NCBI RefSeq assembly: GCF_027270735.1
Contig: NZ_JAPWIJ010000005.1
Span: forward strand, 372,001 to 436,000
Length of the DNA stretch: 64,000 bases
Origin: Rhodococcus ruber
Lineage (GTDB): Bacteria; Actinomycetota; Actinomycetes; Mycobacteriales; Mycobacteriaceae
Direction: 5' to 3'
Shown piece after piece: positions 17,582 to 27,514 of the stretch (positions within the stretch are counted from its first letter, which is position 1; each line of letters begins with the position of its first letter). Both the position numbers and the translations under genes were made by a program. The notes below the pieces were generated by a model. The model did no database searches, was not told where the DNA came from, and saw nothing but the letters and a program-made list of their open reading frames with translations.

Positions 17582-17770
17582 CTACTTGTCCGGAATTGCC
17601 TTCTTTGCTGCTTCTTGGACCTTGTCGATCTTGTCGGAGTACTTGCCACCGGTCTTGTTGTCGATGAAGTCCCCCGCCTTCTCCACGACGTCGTCGATCT
17701 TGTCCGAGTTCTCGGCCGCAAGGTCCTTGCCCTTGTCGACGATGCCCTTCAGATTGTCTGCGAAGCCCAT
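17582..17770 (-). CDS. MT0933-family antitoxin-like small protein (Rv0909-like)
   Basis: A 62-residue acidic/basic helical protein (DNLKGIVDKGKDLAAENS, KAGDFIDNKTGGKYSDKIDK). The wording KxGDFxDxKTGGKYSDKIDKVQ is diagnostic of the MT0933_antitox family, which includes M. tuberculosis Rv0909, the proposed antitoxin of SRPBCC protein Rv0910. It lies 40 bases after ctpE, as Rv0909 follows Rv0908, but the SRPBCC gene is not next to it; it is at 7931. A good AGGAG ribosome-binding site precedes the ATG. Similar sequences also occur in CsbD-like stress proteins, so the antitoxin role is only family-based. Confidence 0.8.
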   Translation of the reverse strand: MGFADNLKGIVDKGKDLAAENSDKIDDVVEKAGDFIDNKTGGKYSDKIDKVQEAAKKAIPDK

Positions 17771-17810
17771 GACTGTCTCCTGTCGCTGGAATGATCGAAC
17801 ATCTCGAAGC

Positions 17811-20225
17811 TTACGTTTTGTACTGACTGTTGCGTAGTGACGTTCGATTGCGTAGCGCCGATCCGAATCGATGGGCGACCTCGACCAGCGCGATTCCGAT
17901 GCCGCCGATGATCAGTGCACTGGTGGTGGCTCCGAGGTTCGACGGGTCGAGCTTGAAGAAGGTACGGCAGAACGGGATTGCGAACAGCAACAGGTAGCCG
18001 CCCACCGAACCGGCGAGCAGCAGGATCTTCCACCAGTTGTAGGGCCTCGCGACGACGGCCAGCACCCACAACGCGATCATGATCAGGGTGATCAATGCGG
18101 TGGTGCTGGCCTGCGTCACCTGCGTCTCTGTGGCGTTCGGGCCGGCATAGACCAGCAGGTAGGAGACGAATGTGCACGAGCCGACGATCAGTCCGGACGG
18201 TACGGCCAGCCGCATCACCCGCGAGACGAATCCACTGCGCGCCCGCTCGTTGTTGGGCGCGAGCGAGAGCACGAACGCCGGGATGCCGATGGTGAACCAC
18301 GCCGCGATCGTCACGTGCCGCGGCAGGAACGGATACGGAATCGGCTCGAAGTGGAAGATCTGGGAGAGCACGCCCGAGAGCCCGATGAGAAACGCCAACA
18401 GCACCGAGTACACGGTCTTGGTGAGAAACAGGTTCGAGACGCGTTCGATGTTGCCGATGACGCGGCGTCCCTCCCCCACGACGTAGGGCAGCGTGGCGAA
18501 CTTGTTGTCCAACAAGACGATCTGCGCGACCGCTCGGGTGGCGGCGCTTCCCGAGCCCATCGATACGCCGATATCGGCGTCCTTGAGAGCCAGCACGTCG
18601 TTGACGCCGTCACCGGTCATCGCGACCGTGTGGCCGCGAGATTGCAACGCGCCCACCATCGCCCGCTTCTGATCGGGCCGAACGCGGCCGAACGTGGTGG
18701 AACGGGCGAGAGTGTCGGCCAACTGCTCCGAGTCCTCGGGCAGCTCTCGCGCGTCGATCGGGGCGTCGCCGCCGGGCAGGCCGAGCGATCCGGCGACCGC
18801 ACCGACCGAGACGGCATTGTCGCCGGAAATCACCTTCACCTGTACGTGCTGACTTGCGAAGTATTCCAACGTCTCTCGGGCATCCTCGCGCACCTTCTGC
18901 TCGAGAATCACCAGCGCTCGCGGGGTGACGACGCCGGGCGCATTCGCATCGTCGACGGCACTGTCGGAGCTGGCGAGCAGCAACACACGCAGGCCGTGGG
19001 AACCGGCGTCCTCGGCACGCCGGGCGATGTCGGCGGAGGCGTCGAGCAACACGTCGGGGGCACCGAGCAACCAGTTTCCGTGCTCGCCGTACGACAGTCC
19101 GCTCCACTTCTTCGCCGAGGAGAACGGGGCAACGGCCGTCTGCGTCCACCCCGGTGCGTCGGGATACGCCTCGCCCACGGCCTGCACACTGGCATTGGGC
19201 CGCGGATCGTCGTGCGCCAGCGACGCGAGAGCCGCTGTGACGGAATCGGAATCGAGCTCGTCCATCAGTACCAACTCGGACAGCCGCATACCGTTCTCGG
19301 TCAGGGTGCCGGTCTTGTCGGCACACACCACGTCGACCCGCGCGAGTCCTTCGATGGCAGGCAGCTCCTGCACCAGGCATTGCCGTTGTCCGAGCCGAAT
19401 CACACCCACCGCGAACGCGATCGACGTCATCAGTACCAGGCCCTCGGGGACCATCGGAACGAGTGCGGCCACCATGCCGTTGAGGGCAGGCCGCAAAGCC
19501 TGCCCGCTGGAGAACAATTGGTTGTAGATGATCAGTGCGCCGGCCGGAATCATCAGGTACGTGATGAACTTCAAGATCTTGTCGATACCGCTGCGCAGCT
19601 CGGACTTGACCAGGGTGAACTTGCTGGCCTCCTCGGCCAGCTTGGCCGCGTAGGCATCGCGCCCCACCTTGGTCGCGCGATACGCCCCGCTCCCCGAGAC
19701 CACGAAGCTGCCCGAAAGTACTTGCGCTGCTTGAAGTTTGTGCACCGTGTCGGCTTCACCGGTGAGCAACGACTCGTCGATCTCGAGGCTCGCGGTCTCG
19801 ATGACCTCGCCGTCGACGACGATCTGATCACCGGGCCCCAGTTCGACGATGTCGCCGAGCACGACCTCGTCGGGCGGAATCTGCTTCGACTTGCCCTCGC
19901 GTCGTACCTGGGGCTTGTTCTGACCGACGATCGCCAGCCGATCCAGCGTGCGCTTGGCGCGAATCTCCTGAATGATGCCGATGCCGCTGTTCGCGACGAT
20001 CAACAGCCCGAACATGCCGTCGATCACCGAACCCGTCGAGAGCACGATGATCAACAGCACACCGAGAATCGCGTTGATACGGGTGAACACGTTGCCGCGG
20101 ACGATGTCGCGAACCGACCGAGAAGCGCGGGCCGGAACGTCGTTCGACTTTCCCTCGGCCTTGAGCTCGGCAGCTTCCGCCTCGGTCAGACCGGTGTCAC
20201 GCTGCGCATCGGCGTCGATAGACAT
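17811..20225 (-). CDS. ctpE: P-type ATPase, CtpE-like (Ca2+ transport)
   Basis: An 804-residue P-type ATPase. Two membrane segments lie at about 52-88, the actuator motif LTGEAD at 154, two segments at about 218-275 with PMVPEGL in the fourth helix, the phosphorylation motif [12 protein letters not shown] (D303), and the hinge [22 protein letters not shown]. Six C-terminal membrane helices follow. Mycobacterial CtpE was reported to import Ca2+; the PEGL rather than CPC motif in helix 4 excludes heavy-metal pumps. It follows the MBL-fold gene by 23 bases and precedes the Rv0909-like gene, reproducing the mycobacterial order. Confidence 0.88.
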   Translation of the reverse strand: MSIDADAQRDTGLTEAEAAELKAEGKSNDVPARASRSVRDIVRGNVFTRINAILGVLLIIVLSTGSVIDGMFGLLIVANSGIGIIQEIRAKRTLDRLAIVGQNKPQVRREGKSKQIPPDEVVLGDIVELGPGDQIVVDGEVIETASLEIDESLLTGEADTVHKLQAAQVLSGSFVVSGSGAYRATKVGRDAYAAKLAEEASKFTLVKSELRSGIDKILKFITYLMIPAGALIIYNQLFSSGQALRPALNGMVAALVPMVPEGLVLMTSIAFAVGVIRLGQRQCLVQELPAIEGLARVDVVCADKTGTLTENGMRLSELVLMDELDSDSVTAALASLAHDDPRPNASVQAVGEAYPDAPGWTQTAVAPFSSAKKWSGLSYGEHGNWLLGAPDVLLDASADIARRAEDAGSHGLRVLLLASSDSAVDDANAPGVVTPRALVILEQKVREDARETLEYFASQHVQVKVISGDNAVSVGAVAGSLGLPGGDAPIDARELPEDSEQLADTLARSTTFGRVRPDQKRAMVGALQSRGHTVAMTGDGVNDVLALKDADIGVSMGSGSAATRAVAQIVLLDNKFATLPYVVGEGRRVIGNIERVSNLFLTKTVYSVLLAFLIGLSGVLSQIFHFEPIPYPFLPRHVTIAAWFTIGIPAFVLSLAPNNERARSGFVSRVMRLAVPSGLIVGSCTFVSYLLVYAGPNATETQVTQASTTALITLIMIALWVLAVVARPYNWWKILLLAGSVGGYLLLFAIPFCRTFFKLDPSNLGATTSALIIGGIGIALVEVAHRFGSALRNRTSLRNSQYKT

Positions 20226-20248
20226 GCGTGCAGCCTAGTGTGGCTCGG

Positions 20249-21373
20249 TCAGCCCAGCCGAGCCCACCAGCGATCGTCGTGCAGCGTTCTCATGCCGTCT
20301 ATTCGCTGGCCCGGCATCGGCACCGCCACCTGCACTCCGACGTCCTGCGCAGCCGCGTGCAGCCGCACGATCGGCTCGGACCACGGGTGAAAAGCCAGGT
20401 TGAACGTCGCCCAGTGGATCGGCACGAAGATGCCCGACGCCGTCAGATCCACGTGCGCAGTGACCGCTTCCTCCGGGTTCATGTGGATGTCCGGCCACCG
20501 CACGTCGTAGGCACCGACGGGAAGAAGCGTCAGATCGAACGGTCCGTACTTGCTGCCGATCTCGGCGAACTTCGGTGTGTAGCCGGTGTCGCCGCCGAAG
20601 AAGACCCGACGGACCGGACCGGCGAAGGCCCAGGACGCCCACTGCGTCGAGTCCCGGGTGAGACCGCGGCCCGAGAAGTGCCGAGCTTCGGTGCAGGTGA
20701 CGGTGAGGCCGCCGATGTTCGTCTGCTCGTCCCAGTCCAACTCGATGATGCGTTCGTTCGGCACGCGCCACTTGCGCAGGTGCGCGCCGATTCCCAGTGG
20801 CACCACGAACGGTGCCGACTGCGTACTCGCCAGCTTCTGCACGGTCGCCTTATCGAGATGGTCGTAATGATCGTGGGAGATCACGATGGCGTCGACCCGC
20901 GGCAGGTCGGTCAACTCGACCGGCGTCGGATGCAGCCGCGCGGGGCCGACCACTCTGGACGGGGAGACACGATTGCTCCATACCGGATCGGCGAGAACCC
21001 GATATCCGTCGACCTCGACGAGCACGCTCGAGTGTCCGTACCAGGTGACGGCAAGCTCACCCGCATCCACGGGAGCGATCGGCGGGGCCAACGGGATCGG
21101 CCGCTGCGGCTTGCCCTTGCCGCGTTCGGTGACGAGCGAGACGAACATGTTCTGTTGCCCCTTCTCGCCGCGCCCCGGTACGTAGCTGGAACTGGGGTCG
21201 GAGTTGTGGAACCGGCGATCGCGGTATCGCGGCGACCCGGCCGCGTACGGCGAGATCTGCGCCCGTCGGGCACCGATCGCCGACGGGAGTCCCCACAGCG
21301 CACGCGCCAACCATGCCCCGCCCACAGCTGCGGACGCTCCTGCTACCCACTTCGTCTTCGTCACGGGCACCAC
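20249..21373 (-). CDS. MBL-fold metallo-hydrolase (Rv0906-like, UlaG/NAPE-PLD type)
   Basis: A 374-residue protein with one N-terminal hydrophobic stretch (about 10-30) and a metallo-beta-lactamase fold: ISHDHYDHLD is the HxHxDH metal motif, with further metal ligands in GDTGYTPKF and the late PIHWATFN. The WYGHSSVLVEVDG and NRVSPSRVVGPARLHPTPV stretches resemble the NAPE-hydrolysing phospholipase D group. From memory it corresponds to Rv0906, which sits two genes before ctpE in mycobacteria. Substrate unknown; a phospholipid-derived compound is plausible. Confidence 0.82.
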   Translation of the reverse strand: MVPVTKTKWVAGASAAVGGAWLARALWGLPSAIGARRAQISPYAAGSPRYRDRRFHNSDPSSSYVPGRGEKGQQNMFVSLVTERGKGKPQRPIPLAPPIAPVDAGELAVTWYGHSSVLVEVDGYRVLADPVWSNRVSPSRVVGPARLHPTPVELTDLPRVDAIVISHDHYDHLDKATVQKLASTQSAPFVVPLGIGAHLRKWRVPNERIIELDWDEQTNIGGLTVTCTEARHFSGRGLTRDSTQWASWAFAGPVRRVFFGGDTGYTPKFAEIGSKYGPFDLTLLPVGAYDVRWPDIHMNPEEAVTAHVDLTASGIFVPIHWATFNLAFHPWSEPIVRLHAAAQDVGVQVAVPMPGQRIDGMRTLHDDRWWARLG

Positions 21374-21458
21374 AGTAGGCGGCGCCGACGTCTTCGCAGC
21401 TCACCCGTAACCTTGCCGTAGAATATTCGCGTCGGTTTTGCTGCTAGAAGGGGAGACA

Positions 21459-23384
21459 TTGAGTACCGAACAGCTCGAATTCCAGGCGGAGACGCGTCAG
21501 CTCCTGGATCTGATGGTGCACTCCATCTACTCCAACAAGGACAGCTTTCTCCGTGAACTGATCTCCAACTCCTCGGACGCGCTGGACAAGCTGCGCCTGG
21601 AGTCGTACCGCAACAAAGACCTGGACGTCGACGTCACGGATCTTCACATCGAGATCGATATCGACTCCGCGGCCCGCACGCTCACCATCCGCGACAACGG
21701 CATCGGCATGTCGCGCTCCGAGGTCATCGACCTGATCGGCACGCTGGCCAAGTCCGGCACGGCCGAGGTGCGCAAGAAGCTCAAGGAAGCCAAGGACGCA
21801 GCTGCTTCCGAGGAACTGATCGGCCAGTTCGGCATCGGCTTCTACTCCACGTTCATGGTCGCCGAGAAGGTCACGCTGCTCACCCGCAAGGCAGGCGAGA
21901 GCACTGCCACCCGGTGGGAGTCCACCGGCGAGGGCACCTACGAGATCACCGACGTCGACGACGCCCCGCAGGGCTCCTCGGTGACGCTCGCGCTCAAGCC
22001 CGCCGACGAGGAGGACCACCTCCACGATTACGCGTCCGAGCGCAAGATCAAGGAACTGGTCAAGAAGTACTCCGACTTCATCGCCTGGCCCATTCGCATC
22101 GACGTCGAGAAGCGCGTCAAGAGCGAAGAGGAAGGTGGCGAGGACACCGTCACGATCGAGACGGAAACGATCAACTCGCAGAAGGCGCTGTGGACCCGCT
22201 CCAAGGACGAGGTGTCCGAGGAGGAGTACAAGGAGTTCTACAAGCACGTCAGCCACGCCTGGGACGAGCCGCTCGAGGTCATCCCGTTCAAGGCCGAGGG
22301 CACGTTCGAATACCAAGCGCTGCTGTTCATTCCGTCGCAGGCACCGTTCGACCTGTTCATGCGCGAGAGCAAGGCGGGCGTGCACCTGTACGTCAAGCGC
22401 GTGTTCATCATGGACGACTCGCAGGAACTGCTGCCCGAGTACCTGCGCTTCGTCAAGGGTGTCGTCGACGCAGCGGACCTCTCGCTCAACGTCTCTCGCG
22501 AGATCCTGCAGCAGGACCGGCAGATCCGGGCAATCCGTCGACGCCTCACCAAGAAGGTGCTCTCGACGGTCAAGGAACTGCAGAGCGAGCAGCCCGACAA
22601 GTACACAACGCTGTGGTCGCAGTTCGGCACGGTCCTCAAGGAGGGCTTGATCTCCGACAGTGACAACCGCGAAACCCTTTTGGGCATTTCGTCGTTCGCG
22701 TCCACGAACTCCGAGGAGGGCGTGACCACCCTCGCCGAGTACGTGGACCGGATGAAGGACGGACAGCAGCAGATCTACTACATGACGGGCGAATCCCGTC
22801 AGCAGATCGAGAGCTCGCCGCACATGGAGGCATTCAAGGCTCGCGGCCTCGAGGTGCTGCTGCTCACCGATTCGGTCGACGAAGTGTGGGTCGGCAACGT
22901 CACCGACTTCGACGGAAAGTCGTTCCAGTCCATCGCCAAGGGCGAGGTGGACCTCGACACCGAAGAGGAGAAGAAGGAGTCCGAGGCCAAGCGCGAGGAA
23001 CAGGACAAGGAATTCGCAGACTTGCTGACCTGGCTCACCGAGACCCTCGGCGAGGACGTGAAGGAGGTACGTCTGTCGACACGACTGACGACGTCACCGG
23101 CCTGCGTCGTCGGCGACGAATTCAGCTTCTCGCCGCAGCTCGAGAAGATGTACAAGGCCTCGGGCCAGTTCGTGCCGACCTCCAAGCGCATTCTCGAACT
23201 CAACCCCACCCACGACCTGGTGACGGGATTGAAGAAGGCCCGCGAGGATCGCAGCGATGATCCGCACCTCGCCGAGACTGCCGAATTGCTTTATGCCACC
23301 GCCTTGTTGGCCGAGGGCACCGAGCTCAAGGACCCGGCGAAATTCTCCCGACTGCTGGCGGATCGGTTGACCCGCACCATCTGA
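21459..23384 (+). CDS. htpG: Molecular chaperone HtpG (Hsp90)
   Basis: A 641-residue Hsp90. The N-terminal ATPase domain carries ELISNSSDALDKLR, DNGIGM and GQFGIGFYS; the middle domain has the catalytic-loop arginine region (LNVSREILQQDR); the C-terminal dimerisation domain ends at LADRLTRTI without the eukaryotic MEEVD tail. It remodels client proteins with DnaK under stress. The TTG start at 21459 was chosen because AAGGGGAGA lies six bases upstream and MSTEQLEFQAETRQLL matches the family N-terminus; an earlier TTG at 21438 would overlap that site. It is divergent from the MBL-fold gene and ends at a hairpin. Confidence 0.95.
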   Translation: MSTEQLEFQAETRQLLDLMVHSIYSNKDSFLRELISNSSDALDKLRLESYRNKDLDVDVTDLHIEIDIDSAARTLTIRDNGIGMSRSEVIDLIGTLAKSGTAEVRKKLKEAKDAAASEELIGQFGIGFYSTFMVAEKVTLLTRKAGESTATRWESTGEGTYEITDVDDAPQGSSVTLALKPADEEDHLHDYASERKIKELVKKYSDFIAWPIRIDVEKRVKSEEEGGEDTVTIETETINSQKALWTRSKDEVSEEEYKEFYKHVSHAWDEPLEVIPFKAEGTFEYQALLFIPSQAPFDLFMRESKAGVHLYVKRVFIMDDSQELLPEYLRFVKGVVDAADLSLNVSREILQQDRQIRAIRRRLTKKVLSTVKELQSEQPDKYTTLWSQFGTVLKEGLISDSDNRETLLGISSFASTNSEEGVTTLAEYVDRMKDGQQQIYYMTGESRQQIESSPHMEAFKARGLEVLLLTDSVDEVWVGNVTDFDGKSFQSIAKGEVDLDTEEEKKESEAKREEQDKEFADLLTWLTETLGEDVKEVRLSTRLTTSPACVVGDEFSFSPQLEKMYKASGQFVPTSKRILELNPTHDLVTGLKKAREDRSDDPHLAETAELLYATALLAEGTELKDPAKFSRLLADRLTRTI

Positions 23385-23394
23385 GTGCCTTGCG

Positions 23395-23442
23395 GCAGTG
23401 GTGTGGTCAGGTGCCCCAGGCGGCACATAACCACACCACTGC
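23395..23442. terminator. Bidirectional hairpin after htpG
   Basis: A 13-bp perfect stem (GCAGTGGTGTGGT at 23395-23407, complement at 23430-23442) encloses a 22-base loop. It lies between the convergent htpG and permease genes. No T-run follows. Confidence 0.6.
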
Positions 23443-23455
23443 GGCGCAGCCGCAC

Positions 23456-25102
23456 TCACTGCGGAGGCAGGATGTGCTCCCCCGTCTTGTCGGTGCTCAG
23501 CGACAGTGAACTGATGTAGAGAATCTCGCCCTCGGGTCCGGTCTTGGCCGAGCGAATCATGTCGGGTCGCTCGAATTCCATGCCGCTGACGTGGCACATC
23601 ACGAGCTCGTCGGACGGGTTGCCGTGCTCGTCGAACATGGGCAGATCGATGCCGTCGTCGGTGCGTCGCAGGTAGTACTTGCCCTTGGTTGCCACCGCAA
23701 GGATCGGCGGAAGTACCAGTGCGAGAACGAGAGCCACGATCGGTGAGTACGGTTTGATCGCAGATCCGAATGCCCCGAAGAACACCAGAATCGACAGGAT
23801 TGCCGAGGCCGCCATCGATCCGAAGCCGACCGGGTTGATGTTGTAGAGCATGCCGCGTCGGAACTCGGGCACCTTGGGCGAGAGCTTCAGGATGTACTTG
23901 TTGAAGACGATGTCCGAGGCCACCACGGCAATCCACGCGATGCCGCAGTTGGCGTAGAAGCCGAGGATGTTGTTGAGGAAGCTGAACATGTTGGCTTCCA
24001 TCAGGATCAGCGCGATCGCAAGATTGAAGAGCACGAAGACCATGCGGCCCGGGTACGTCTTGGTGAGCCGTGTGTACGAGTTGGTCCACGCCAGTGATCC
24101 CGAGTACGCGTTGGTGACATTGATCTTGATCTGGCTGATGACGACGAGGATCACAGCGAGCGTCATGGCGAGCCAGCCCGGCATGAAGTTCTCGTAGATC
24201 TCCAGGAACTGGTGCACCGGCTCGTTGGCGATGGTGGATCCGTCGACGACGTTCGCAATCAAGTAGACGGCGAGGAACAGACCGACGACCTGCTTGAGGG
24301 CACCGAAGATGACCCAGCCCGGTCCGGCGAGAAGCACTGCCGTCCACCAGCGCCGGGAATTCTCGGGCGTCTTGGGTGGCATGAAACGCAAGTAGTCGAT
24401 CTGCTCGGCGATCTGCGCGATGAGCGAGAGACAGACGCCCGCGGCAAGCAATGCCGATCCGACGTTGACGCCCTTACCGTCGGCTCCGTCCTGACCGCCG
24501 TAGGCGAAGAACTCTCCGACCGAGTCCGGATTGCTGATCACCAAGTAGACGAACGGCAGCACCATCAGCACCAGCCACAGCGGGGTGGTCCAGACCTGAA
24601 GTTTGGCAAGGGCTTTCATGCCGTAGATCACCAACGGAATCACCATGATCGTGGACACCGCGTACCCGATGGGCAACGGAATACTCAGACCCAGTTCGAG
24701 TCCCTGCGCCATGATCGAGCCTTCGAGCGCGAAGAAGATGAAGGTGAACGTCGCGAAGATGACATTGGTGACGACCGATCCGTAATAGCCGAATCCGCTT
24801 CCGCGCGTGATCAAGTCGAGGTCGATGTTGTAGCGCGCAGCGTAATATGCGAGCGGGAGCCCGGTCAGGAAGATCACGACGGCGAACACCAGGATGCCCC
24901 AGAGTGCGTTGCCGGTTCCGTACGAGATTCCGATGTTGGCACCGATGGCGAAGTCCGCGAGATACGCGATGCCGCCGAGCGCGGACGTCGCGACAACACC
25001 GGTTCCCCATTTGCGGTAGCTACGCGGCGCGAAGCGCAGCGTGTAGTCCTCGAGCGTCTCTTTGAGCGCGGTGTCTGTCGGCGCTGGCTGTACGGCGGTC
25101 AT
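23456..25102 (-). CDS. NCS1-family permease (purine/cytosine type)
   Basis: A 548-residue transporter with about 12 membrane segments and a hydrophilic C-terminal tail of about 80 residues. GIAYLADFAIGANIGISYGTGN in the first helix and the TNAYSGSLAWTNSYTRL region resemble the nucleobase:cation symporter-1 family. The N-terminus DYTLRFAPRSYRKWG is also typical. It imports a nucleobase, hydantoin, vitamin-like pyrimidine or similar compound with Na+ or H+. The long soluble tail with DDGIDLPMFDEHGN is less usual and may be regulatory. Confidence 0.82.
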   Translation of the reverse strand: MTAVQPAPTDTALKETLEDYTLRFAPRSYRKWGTGVVATSALGGIAYLADFAIGANIGISYGTGNALWGILVFAVVIFLTGLPLAYYAARYNIDLDLITRGSGFGYYGSVVTNVIFATFTFIFFALEGSIMAQGLELGLSIPLPIGYAVSTIMVIPLVIYGMKALAKLQVWTTPLWLVLMVLPFVYLVISNPDSVGEFFAYGGQDGADGKGVNVGSALLAAGVCLSLIAQIAEQIDYLRFMPPKTPENSRRWWTAVLLAGPGWVIFGALKQVVGLFLAVYLIANVVDGSTIANEPVHQFLEIYENFMPGWLAMTLAVILVVISQIKINVTNAYSGSLAWTNSYTRLTKTYPGRMVFVLFNLAIALILMEANMFSFLNNILGFYANCGIAWIAVVASDIVFNKYILKLSPKVPEFRRGMLYNINPVGFGSMAASAILSILVFFGAFGSAIKPYSPIVALVLALVLPPILAVATKGKYYLRRTDDGIDLPMFDEHGNPSDELVMCHVSGMEFERPDMIRSAKTGPEGEILYISSLSLSTDKTGEHILPPQ

Positions 25103-25164
25103 GGCTCAGTAACGTAGGACCGCCACGTTGCCGCCGTGTCTTGCGTATGTGTAGCTACTGTTAC

Positions 25165-26502
25165 TCATTCCGACGATTCGGACATGCGCCTGGGAATCGA
25201 CCGCGGAGCGCCCCCACATGCGTCGGTCACCAGCGCAACCGCACTCGCGAGCACCGGTGCTCGCATCAGCCAACCCAGCACCGCCCAGCCGAGAGTCAGA
25301 TGCTCGAGCGCACACCCGATCGCGCGCGTGCCGTCGGCGACGACGCATCCATCGCTGCTCTCGTACCGGACTCGGCGCAGCGTTCCCGGATGGTCCTCGG
25401 CGGCCGCGATCACCAGACCCGCCGAAGGGCGACGTGCGAACCACGGCCCGACGACGCTGCACGGGTCGCACGTGACGGACGCGTACAACGTGCCCGATGC
25501 ACGGTCGGGACGTGCGTGCCATCGAGGGAGCCAGTTGCGAACCTGCGATCGGTGTTCGTTCCAGGCCGGCCCGAACCTCGCTGTCAGATGGGCCGTCTCG
25601 TTCCATGCCGCGATGCCGCTACTGAATGCGGCACCCGCCACTGCGGCCAGGAGCAGTGCCGGCGCATCGAACAGCACCGCGCCGGCCACGAGAATCAGCA
25701 CCGCGCACAGCTGCATCGGATTGGCCACGTAGGCATAGGGTCCCGAGGTGACGAGCCGAGTGGGCGGATCCCAGGGAAACGGCGTTCCGTGGCCGATGAT
25801 CGCGAAATCCCAGACGGCACGCATGGCCACGATACCCAGCACGGCAATCACCTGAATCGTCACCGAATCCAGCGCACCTCCTGTCCCGGCGAGCACTCCT
25901 GCCCACGACCTTCCGGTTGCCTCGAACGCGACAGAGGGAATCACGAAGACCAGCAGCGACGCGAACAGCACCATCTGCAGCACCACCCGAACCCGCAGTG
26001 CTCGCCGAGACGCCGTCAGCATGCCCAACGCCGTTGCCGGAACCAGACATACGAGAACGGCGAGCAGTTCGCCCCACCACCACGACGGCGTCAGGACCAC
26101 CAGGGGCTCGAGACTGCCCATCACCAGAACGTCGGCCGTGACCAGGACGGCGACCACCGGCAGCGCATTCACCCAGCGAGACAACAGGATCGGTACCGCT
26201 CCCCACAGCAACGCCCACCCGAACATCACATCGACCGGCACCTCGAACCATTCGAGACCGTCGGTCCCGAAGCTCCACCATCCCAGGCGAACCGCGAGTG
26301 CGTTGACGGGCAGCAGACTCACCGTGCTCCACAGCAGCGCCAGCAGTGCACCGCCGCGCACCCTCACGTCCGCTCCGACACCCCACAGACCGGCGATCCA
26401 CAGCACCGCGACCGAGACCAGCGGCACCATCAGTACCGCCGATCTCAGCACCGCGGTGTCCAGACCGGTCTGCACTGCCGAGCTCACGATCACTGCGCTC
26501 AC
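25165..26502 (-). CDS. Membrane methyltransferase (ICMT-like) fused to a DCC (DUF393) domain
   Basis: A 445-residue protein. Residues about 15-225 hold six or seven hydrophobic segments (RLGWWSFGTDGLEWFEVPVDV between them). Residues 225-325 match isoprenylcysteine/phospholipid methyltransferases: PPTRLVTSGPYAYVANPMQ, then NETAHLTARFG with the conserved carboxylate, then NEHRSQVRNWLP. Residues about 337-425 look like a DCC/DUF393 thioredoxin-like domain with C345DPC348. The GTG start at 26502 overlaps the upstream stop codon (GTGA). It may methylate a lipid or small hydrophobic molecule; the redox domain suggests thiol chemistry. Function not established. Confidence 0.7.
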   Translation of the reverse strand: MSAVIVSSAVQTGLDTAVLRSAVLMVPLVSVAVLWIAGLWGVGADVRVRGGALLALLWSTVSLLPVNALAVRLGWWSFGTDGLEWFEVPVDVMFGWALLWGAVPILLSRWVNALPVVAVLVTADVLVMGSLEPLVVLTPSWWWGELLAVLVCLVPATALGMLTASRRALRVRVVLQMVLFASLLVFVIPSVAFEATGRSWAGVLAGTGGALDSVTIQVIAVLGIVAMRAVWDFAIIGHGTPFPWDPPTRLVTSGPYAYVANPMQLCAVLILVAGAVLFDAPALLLAAVAGAAFSSGIAAWNETAHLTARFGPAWNEHRSQVRNWLPRWHARPDRASGTLYASVTCDPCSVVGPWFARRPSAGLVIAAAEDHPGTLRRVRYESSDGCVVADGTRAIGCALEHLTLGWAVLGWLMRAPVLASAVALVTDACGGAPRSIPRRMSESSE

Positions 26503-27470
26503 GCCTGCAGGTCGAGCGAATCCAGTAGGTACCCCGCTGCCCGCTCGGCCACGAAGGTCTCGATGGGACCGAAGTACCAGGCGGGCGCAAGTTCGCGGTC
26601 GAAGTTCAACGTCCACGTCACTGCGGTACGGCCGTCGCCCTGCTCTGCCCAGCGAACGTCGATCGTCTTCCAGGTCAGCCACGTCGCGAGCGGGGTCGTG
26701 TCCGAGACCACCTGCATCCGAACCGACGTCGTGGTTCGCTCGGTCACCTCGAGCGTCAACGCCGACGACTGCTCACCCCAGTGATGAGTCGACATCATCG
26801 CGGGCCGATGGTGTGCCCCGGCGAATTCGACAACCCTCCGGTCACCGAGCTGCGAGCCCTGCACGTCCTCGTGCTGCGGCTCCGGAAACCCCCAGGACAG
26901 AATGCCCGACGGCGCAACCTCGTGAAATCGCAGCGGCGAGCCGACGGCCGAATCCACCTCGGCGGAGGAGGCGTCGAACACGCGGGTTGCCGACACGGTG
27001 GAGTCCGACGGGAACGTCGTCATCGGCAGCACCCCCTCGGACGCCATGACGAGTACGAGCACGGGCAGAACCGAAATCTGGAGCTTGCCACCGCCCTGCC
27101 GCCGGAAGTAGGAGACAAGACCCACCACGATGATGGCCACGCCGTAAAAAATCGGAGCCGCGAAGATGACGCAGATGAAGCCTTCACCCAGCACGATCAT
27201 CGACAGCAACAGGCACACCGTCACCACCTTGACCGTCGTTCCGATGGCGCTACCCCACGGTGCCGACAGCACGACGACGATTGCGAGTACGGCAGGAATC
27301 CCGACGTAGAACGCTGCGGTCTGGTCTTGGCCGGTGTCCTGCAGAATCTTCCGAACGATCACGGCCACGGCGAAGGCGAGCACGATGGCAGCCAACACCC
27401 ACTGCTGACGGTTCGGTCGATGCGACTGCTCTGGCACGAAATCTGGCTCGGGTCCCCCTGTACCGGTCAT
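26499..27470 (-). CDS. Membrane protein with C-terminal SRPBCC-like domain
   Basis: A 323-residue protein with four hydrophobic helices (about 25-45, 52-72, 80-97 and 100-120) followed by a soluble part. Within residues 150-310, RVFDASSAEVDSAVG, TTTSVRMQVVSDTTPLATW and GDGRTAVTWTLNFDRELAPAWYFGPIE resemble a polyketide-cyclase/START-like domain. It is translationally coupled to the methyltransferase-DCC gene. No function is known; a membrane-tethered lipid-binding protein that hands substrate to the methyltransferase is a reasonable idea, not a demonstrated one. No Shine-Dalgarno sequence precedes the ATG. Confidence 0.6.
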   Translation of the reverse strand: MTGTGGPEPDFVPEQSHRPNRQQWVLAAIVLAFAVAVIVRKILQDTGQDQTAAFYVGIPAVLAIVVVLSAPWGSAIGTTVKVVTVCLLLSMIVLGEGFICVIFAAPIFYGVAIIVVGLVSYFRRQGGGKLQISVLPVLVLVMASEGVLPMTTFPSDSTVSATRVFDASSAEVDSAVGSPLRFHEVAPSGILSWGFPEPQHEDVQGSQLGDRRVVEFAGAHHRPAMMSTHHWGEQSSALTLEVTERTTTSVRMQVVSDTTPLATWLTWKTIDVRWAEQGDGRTAVTWTLNFDRELAPAWYFGPIETFVAERAAGYLLDSLDLQA

Positions 27471-27487
27471 TGTGACAGTCGATCACA
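27471..27487. promoter_or_regulatory. Inverted repeat touching a start codon
   Basis: TGTGA-N7-TCACA directly abuts the ATG of the membrane SRPBCC gene (start 27470, minus strand). It resembles a CRP half-site pair but the spacer is one base too long. It could be an operator or a small hairpin over the translation start. Confidence 0.35.
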
Positions 27488-27514
27488 CCAGAAGGGTGCC
27501 TCGCGGCGGATGAG

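Noticed and set aside
17871-20390. 839-codon plus-strand open frame
   Set aside because: Exact antisense of ctpE; composition is Asp/Arg/His/Gly-rich and matches no protein family.
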